Shown piece after piece: positions 5,161 to 9,523 of a stretch of 9,523 bases of DNA (positions are counted from its first letter, which is position 1; every line of letters starts with the position of its first letter). The position numbers and the translations under genes are program-made. The notes beneath the pieces were generated by a model. That model did no database searches. It was not told the DNA's origin and saw only the letters and a list, made by a program, of their open reading frames with translations. Source of the stretch: JANYCG01 sp031428695 (GTDB lineage: Bacteria; Pseudomonadota; Gammaproteobacteria; Burkholderiales; Burkholderiaceae_C); contig JANOYE010000143.1 in NCBI GenBank assembly GCA_031428695.1, forward strand, positions 1 to 9,523, given 5' to 3'.

Positions 5161-7153
5161 AATGCCGAAACGCCTCTGCCGGCTCCAGCTTCGCCGCCCG
5201 CATCGCTGGGTAAATGCCCGACAACACGCCGATCACACCGCCCACCACGGGCGCAAGCAGCGGCGCCAACGGGTCAAGCACCGGTGTCCAGACCTGAATG
5301 GCCGAAACGCCGATCACGATCATCACACCGACCGCCGCGCCGATGATGCCGCCGATCACACCCATCGAAGCGCTCTCCACCAGAAACTGCGCGGCAATGT
5401 GCAATTTGGTCGCACCGATGGCCCGGCGCAGGCCGATCTCACCCGTGCGCTCCATCACGCCCACCAAGGTGATGTTGGCGATGCCCAGCGCGCCCACGAT
5501 CAATGAGAGGCCGCCGAGCATCAAAAACATCACGCTCAGGTCGGCCTGCACCTCATCTTTCACGCGTTTGGGCTCCAGCGGCACCTGCACTTTGAGCGCG
5601 CGCGGGTCGTCCGGCCGCAGCGCAAAAGTGGATTGGTCGGCAATGAGATAGGCCGCGCCGATTCTGGTTTCCACCACCAGCAGGCCCGGCCCTTGCAACC
5701 CGAAATAGCGCCGCGCTGTGCCTTCGGGAATGATCACCGAACCCAGAATCTCGGGCCTGCGCCCCACATCGCGCAGAATGCCGACGACCATGTACAACTG
5801 GTCGCCAATAGAAATGGCGGGCAGGCGTTCGAGCTGTGTGATGCCCAGACGCAGCGCCGCATCCGGCCCGAGCACCGCCACTTTTTCGCCCCGGGCGGAG
5901 TGGCCTGCGTCGGGGAAGCGCCCGGTTTCCAGCTCGGCCCGCACCGCGCGGAACAAGTCGGGCGACGCCGCCCGCACAGCGAGTTTGAAGGCGCTCGGGT
6001 TCAGCGGGTCTTTCACTGGCGACGAGCTCACCAACTCATTGCCCACCTCGACGTCACTCATGGTGCCGGCGGCCACCACGCCGTTCAAGCGCAACAGGCG
6101 GCTGGGCGCATCCCAGGGCAGCGCCTTCGGGTCGATCATCCCGGAGGCAGCGCCGGGGCGCGCGGTGACAAACAGTTCCGTCGCGGCCAACTGGTCAAAC
6201 TGGCTGATGATGCGGTTGCCCGCGGTGCGCGTCAGGCCCATGGTGGCGACCAATGCCGACATGCCGATCACCACGCCCAGCACGGTGAGCGCCATGCGGC
6301 CGGGCCGTGCAAACATGCCAGCCAAGGCTTCATTGATCAAGTCGCGCCAGGACATCGCCGACCGCGATACAGAAGCAGGCTTTGCCGCGCCATCAGAGAC
6401 GGCGGGTTTCACCAGCGAAAGTGGCACGCCAGCCCACTTCGGCGCGGCCCGAGGCGCCGACTGGTCTGTCAAGCGCCCATCCACAATGCGCACCTTGCGC
6501 GAAGCGCGGTCGGCCACGTTCGGGTCGTGCGTCACGATCGCCAACGTCAAGCCGTCGCGGTTCAATTCAGCGAAGAAGTCGAGGATCGACGCCGAATTGG
6601 TGGAGTCCAGGTTGCCGGTCGGTTCGTCACACAACAACAGGCTGGGCTGGCTGACGAGCGCCCGCGCGATGGCCACGCGTTGCTTCTCGCCGCCCGACAG
6701 CTTCAACGGCAGGAAATTGGCCCGATGCGCCAACCCCACGCGTTGGATCGCCGCCATCGCGCGCGCCTCCCGGCCTCTATGGCTTTGTTTGCGGTAAACC
6801 TCAGCCAACATCACGTTCTCAAGCACGGTGCGGTAAGGCAGCAGATGGAACGACTGGAAGACGAAACCGATGCGCTGACTGCGCAGCCCGGCACGTTCGT
6901 CGTCAGTCAGAGTCGTGGTGTCGATGCCGTCAATGCGGTACACACCACTGGTAGGACGATCCAGGCAACCGATGATGTTCAGCAGCGTGGATTTGCCAGC
7001 CCCCGAGGGCCCGGTGATCGACAGCCAGTCGCCGCGCTCCAGCGTCAGGTCAATGTCAATCAGCGCATTGACGACCGGTTCGGCGCCGAAAGAGCGGCCA
7101 ATTTTGACGAGCTCCAGCACCTTTGCTGGCGCTTGATGCTCGGACGGGGTCAT
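5159..7153 (-). CDS. MacB-like fused ABC transporter ATPase/permease
   Basis: 664 residues, near the usual MacB length (about 650). N-terminal ATPase: Walker A GPSGAGKST (48-56), Q-loop Gln100, signature LSGGEKQRV (152-160), Walker B LLLCDEP (172-178), H-loop His209. A linker follows, then a MacB-type permease: TM1 about 287-307, a large periplasmic domain (about 310-538), and three C-terminal helices (about 541-565, 594-617, 630-650) with the FtsX-domain motif GEIGLRRAIGA. This is the type VII (MacB/LolCDE/FtsEX) fold, which couples cytoplasmic ATP hydrolysis to periplasmic movement and does not pump directly across the membrane. The ATG overlaps the upstream adaptor stop by 4 nt (ATGA, 7153-7150), indicating translational coupling and a fixed partnership. 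The substrate cannot be read from the sequence; all ATPase motifs are intact. Confidence 0.95.
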   Translation of the reverse strand: MTPSEHQAPAKVLELVKIGRSFGAEPVVNALIDIDLTLERGDWLSITGPSGAGKSTLLNIIGCLDRPTSGVYRIDGIDTTTLTDDERAGLRSQRIGFVFQSFHLLPYRTVLENVMLAEVYRKQSHRGREARAMAAIQRVGLAHRANFLPLKLSGGEKQRVAIARALVSQPSLLLCDEPTGNLDSTNSASILDFFAELNRDGLTLAIVTHDPNVADRASRKVRIVDGRLTDQSAPRAAPKWAGVPLSLVKPAVSDGAAKPASVSRSAMSWRDLINEALAGMFARPGRMALTVLGVVIGMSALVATMGLTRTAGNRIISQFDQLAATELFVTARPGAASGMIDPKALPWDAPSRLLRLNGVVAAGTMSDVEVGNELVSSSPVKDPLNPSAFKLAVRAASPDLFRAVRAELETGRFPDAGHSARGEKVAVLGPDAALRLGITQLERLPAISIGDQLYMVVGILRDVGRRPEILGSVIIPEGTARRYFGLQGPGLLVVETRIGAAYLIADQSTFALRPDDPRALKVQVPLEPKRVKDEVQADLSVMFLMLGGLSLIVGALGIANITLVGVMERTGEIGLRRAIGATKLHIAAQFLVESASMGVIGGIIGAAVGVMIVIGVSAIQVWTPVLDPLAPLLAPVVGGVIGVLSGIYPAMRAAKLEPAEAFRH

Positions 7154-8982
7154 TTCGGGTCAGGCGGTTTGGTGGCTGCCTTGGCCGAGTTCGGCTTGCC
7201 CTCACTGGCTGCTGATTTTGCAGAATCGTCGATGGCTCTGGGATTGTTGTAACCCACCACGACCAGATCACCCGGCTCGAGTTTGCCTGACACCGCCGCG
7301 ACTTCAATGAATCCGTCAGCGGAAAGGCCGGGCGTCACCACCACATATTCCAGAACATCCTTGCGTTTCACCTGCACGCGCGAGCTGCCATCGGCCGCCA
7401 GGGAAACTGCGCTGTTGGGCACGGCCGTCACGGCGCCCTGTGTGGATTTGATCGGGATCGTCACCCGCACCGAGGCGCCTTCGAGCCGAACCTGCGTGGC
7501 GTCCACCTTGATCTCCATGTACACGTGCAAAGGGTCTACGCCAGCCCGTGTGCCGGGTGTGCTGGCCACCAATTGCACCTTGCCCGTCGCCTTCACGCCC
7601 AATGCCTGTTCGTCAATGACTGCCGGCATGCCCGGTTTGACGAGCGGAGCGGACTCGAGACTGAGTGAAGAGTCAATGGCCAGTTGGTTGTCAGTGACGG
7701 TCAACACCGTGCCCACGGCCGCTGTCCCGACCAGCACTTTCACCTCTTCCACGCGCACCGGCAAAGAGGGGATGAACACCAGCTCATCCACCGGCACCTG
7801 AACACCGACTTTGCGCCTGGCCGCTTCCAGATCGGCAGCGAGTTGCCGCGCCCTCTCTGCGGACAGTTTGGCGTCTACAGCGGCCAGCTTTTGTGCGTCC
7901 AGCGCGGAACGCACCGTTTTTTCCCCTTCGAGCCGCACTGATTTTTCTGCCAGGCTGGCGGCGGATTTCGCGGCGACGGCTTGCTGGATTTTGTCTTGCA
8001 CGGCCTCGGACGCCCGCTCGGCCGTCTGCACGGCCAACTGCCCGCCAACACGCGCACGGTAGGCTGCGGCTCGCGCCACTTCCAGTTTGGCATTGGCAGA
8101 AATGCGGGCGGTTTCCGGTTGGCGTGGATCCAGCTCTATCACGGCGCGCTCGGCAATTTGGGCAGCCAGATCGGCGTCGGCGGCGCTGTTGCCATGAATG
8201 GCCTTGGCCTTCTCATCGTCAACCGTCAGTTTCGCGTCGGATCGAAGGGATTGCTCCAACCGCTGCAGCTCTGCGGTCTTGGTGGTTATGTCCACAGCCA
8301 CGGTCCGGTTGTTGAACTCGGCCGTGGCCCGCGCTGAATCAACCGCCGGACCCATCGACAACAGAGCTGACATCGCCGCCACCTGCGCCTTTTCAGCATC
8401 GGCCCAATCGCGCTCCAGCGCGCGCAAGGCGGCTTGCTGTTCACGCGTCGGCCCAAACGGCTCCCACCCCTTCTTGGTGTACCACTTGGCCACCGCCGCG
8501 CCAGTCTGTTGGTCATACACACCGTCTACCGGGCCGGGGTCGAGGCCGAGCCTTTTGAGCGCCAGTTCAAGTTGCCGCACGTCTTCGCCTGATGCACCGG
8601 GCGCGAGATCGCGGTAAGCGGGAACCTTGCCTTCAAAAATGAATACGGGCCGGCCCGATGCCGTCAGCAGCACGGCGCCTTCGCCCATCTGGACGTTTCG
8701 CGCAGGCAGCGTGGTGACCACGCTGGACTGCGGCTTCAATGCCGACGGCGCGAGCGAGACCGGCTGCGGCAGCCCGAAGCGGGCCGTTCCTCGCGTCACC
8801 ACATTGGCGCCTAAAACGCGTTTTTCAACCGGGACCAGGATGGGAGAAGGCGCGGGCGGCGCCGTGCGCGCCGCCGCGTCGGCGGGTGACTCAATGCGGG
8901 AACCGGCAAACCATGCCACCCCCGCCGCCACCGCAATGGTGGCGAGTACAGAGGCCAGGACAACAAGCCGGTTTCCAGTCAT
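7150..8982 (-). CDS. Periplasmic adaptor (membrane fusion protein) with embedded peptidoglycan-binding domain
   Basis: 610 residues. One N-terminal membrane anchor (about 5-27, LVVLASVLATIAVAAGVAWF) is followed by a Pro/Ala-rich stretch. Then comes a beta-rich segment and a PG_binding_1-like domain at about 130-172 (GASGEDVRQLELALKRLGL, then DGVYDQQTGAAV). A long Ala/Glu/Arg-rich helical hairpin spans about 176-395. After it come VPVDELVFIPSLPVRVEEV (397-415) and a beta-rich lipoyl/barrel half to about 580, ending in a charged Lys/Pro tail. It plays the MacA role, bridging the ABC protein in the inner membrane and envelope layers, with possible anchoring to peptidoglycan. It is longer than typical MacA (about 370-400) because of the extra domain and hairpin. 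The start lies 3 nt after the upstream stop with no strong Shine-Dalgarno, suggesting reinitiation. Confidence 0.9.
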   Translation of the reverse strand: MTGNRLVVLASVLATIAVAAGVAWFAGSRIESPADAAARTAPPAPSPILVPVEKRVLGANVVTRGTARFGLPQPVSLAPSALKPQSSVVTTLPARNVQMGEGAVLLTASGRPVFIFEGKVPAYRDLAPGASGEDVRQLELALKRLGLDPGPVDGVYDQQTGAAVAKWYTKKGWEPFGPTREQQAALRALERDWADAEKAQVAAMSALLSMGPAVDSARATAEFNNRTVAVDITTKTAELQRLEQSLRSDAKLTVDDEKAKAIHGNSAADADLAAQIAERAVIELDPRQPETARISANAKLEVARAAAYRARVGGQLAVQTAERASEAVQDKIQQAVAAKSAASLAEKSVRLEGEKTVRSALDAQKLAAVDAKLSAERARQLAADLEAARRKVGVQVPVDELVFIPSLPVRVEEVKVLVGTAAVGTVLTVTDNQLAIDSSLSLESAPLVKPGMPAVIDEQALGVKATGKVQLVASTPGTRAGVDPLHVYMEIKVDATQVRLEGASVRVTIPIKSTQGAVTAVPNSAVSLAADGSSRVQVKRKDVLEYVVVTPGLSADGFIEVAAVSGKLEPGDLVVVGYNNPRAIDDSAKSAASEGKPNSAKAATKPPDPK

Positions 8983-8985
8983 GGG

Positions 8986-9522
8986 TCACTGCACGCCTCG
9001 CGCGAACATTTCTTTCTCGATCTGTTCTTCAACAGGTTTGAATATTCTTTCGGCCAATTCGTGGTTCTTCACCGCCACGCGCCGCTCGAAATTCTGCAAA
9101 GTCCTGAACGCCGCCAATTGCTCGGCAGACATCTTTGCCACCGGAATGGTTCCGCCCTTGGTCAAGGTGTCGAGCCGTTTGCGCACATCCGGTTCCGCTT
9201 CGTCAGGGTGGTTGTAGTCGTAGCCGTGTTTGCGCATCTCGGCAGCGTACTTCCGCAGCGCCGCTTTCATCCGGGGGTCTTTGTTGACGATGGCATCCTT
9301 CGGGTTGTAATAACTCGCGCTGAGTTGCTCCGCCGAGAAAACCTGTTTGACTGCCTCGAGCGTACACCCACCCACCCGCGAAAAATTCTCGCGCTCCAGG
9401 CCAATGGCGAAAGTCGCGTCCGTGTTCTGGCCCAACAATGCCCGGTTGTAGGCAGACTGGCTCGCCGGCGACAGGGTCTTGAAAACGTTGACGTTGCGCT
9501 CGCCCAAACCAACCTTGGCCGG
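8986..9522 (-). CDS. Unrecognised protein, first gene of the ABC operon in view, N-terminus outside window
   Basis: 178 residues are readable to the TGA at 8988-8986, and the frame stays open to the window end. A TTG at 9507 is available, but the codons before it (Pro-Ala-Lys-Val-Gly) continue without stop, so I treat the gene as 5'-truncated by the window. The visible part is hydrophilic and mostly helical, with one Cys (in VGGCTLEAV), two Tyr in SASYYNPKD, a segment KHGYDYNHPDEAEPDVRKRL, and a charged C-terminal helix ending EKEMFARGVQ. No membrane segment is visible; a signal peptide or lipobox would lie outside. It is 3 nt from the adaptor gene, so it is very probably a dedicated partner of the transporter, for example a periplasmic accessory protein. 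I do not recognise the family. Confidence 0.75.
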   Translation of the reverse strand, partial: PAKVGLGERNVNVFKTLSPASQSAYNRALLGQNTDATFAIGLERENFSRVGGCTLEAVKQVFSAEQLSASYYNPKDAIVNKDPRMKAALRKYAAEMRKHGYDYNHPDEAEPDVRKRLDTLTKGGTIPVAKMSAEQLAAFRTLQNFERRVAVKNHELAERIFKPVEEQIEKEMFARGVQ

Positions 9523-9523
9523 G

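Noticed and set aside
5162..5506. Small plus-strand ORF downstream of the promoter-like TTGACA site
   Set aside because: Its His/Arg-rich product is the antisense of the conserved permease C-terminus. The promoter-like site may make an antisense RNA, but coding is not supported.
5633..7252. 539-residue plus-strand open frame opposite the ABC gene
   Set aside because: It is a shadow of the ABC coding strand in GC-rich DNA: rich in Arg/His/Gln/Ala, with no recognisable motif, while the opposite strand carries complete ABC motifs.

Overview
The window is GC-rich with strong G/C bias at third codon positions and reads like a chromosomal segment of a betaproteobacterium. The best guess is Burkholderiales, Comamonadaceae-like, judged from the style of the proteins; there is no rRNA or other taxonomic marker. 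Six genes are complete and two run off the window ends. I see no tRNA, rRNA, CRISPR array, transposase or phage gene.

Left part (1-3413, all minus strand): reading leftward come an exported methionine sulfoxide reductase A (msrA-like), an AtuA-family (DUF1446) protein, and a short-chain dehydrogenase/reductase (SDR) resembling peroxisomal trans-2-enoyl-CoA reductase, cut by the window edge. The AtuA-like and SDR genes have the look of an acyl-CoA or terpenoid catabolic operon. Two oddities stand out: the SDR lacks the canonical Ser-Tyr-Lys catalytic residues, and the AtuA-like gene carries an in-frame block of about 160 bp at roughly 22% GC exactly in the linker between its two domains.

Middle (3414-4931, plus strand): diverging from msrA is a two-gene unit, a MoaD/ThiS-like small beta-grasp protein ending in Gly-Gly and a cytoplasmic BNR/Asp-box repeat protein with six Asp boxes. 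The pair suggests a functional link that I cannot name.

Intergenic 4932-5158 lies between converging genes and is very AT-rich (3 G/C in the 50 bases 5001-5050). It contains a two-armed inverted repeat, a 12-bp tandem duplication overlapping a good sigma70-like promoter that points into the 3' end of the ABC gene, and a small terminator-like hairpin at the ABC stop codon.

Right part (5159-9523, minus strand): an apparent three-gene operon. In order of transcription it holds an unrecognised helical protein (N-terminus outside the window), a membrane-anchored periplasmic adaptor with an embedded peptidoglycan-binding domain, and a MacB-like fused ATPase/permease. The first two genes are 3 nt apart and the last two overlap by 4 nt (ATGA). 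This looks like a MacAB-type efflux or mechanotransmission machine with a dedicated accessory protein. No TolC-like outer-membrane gene is in view.
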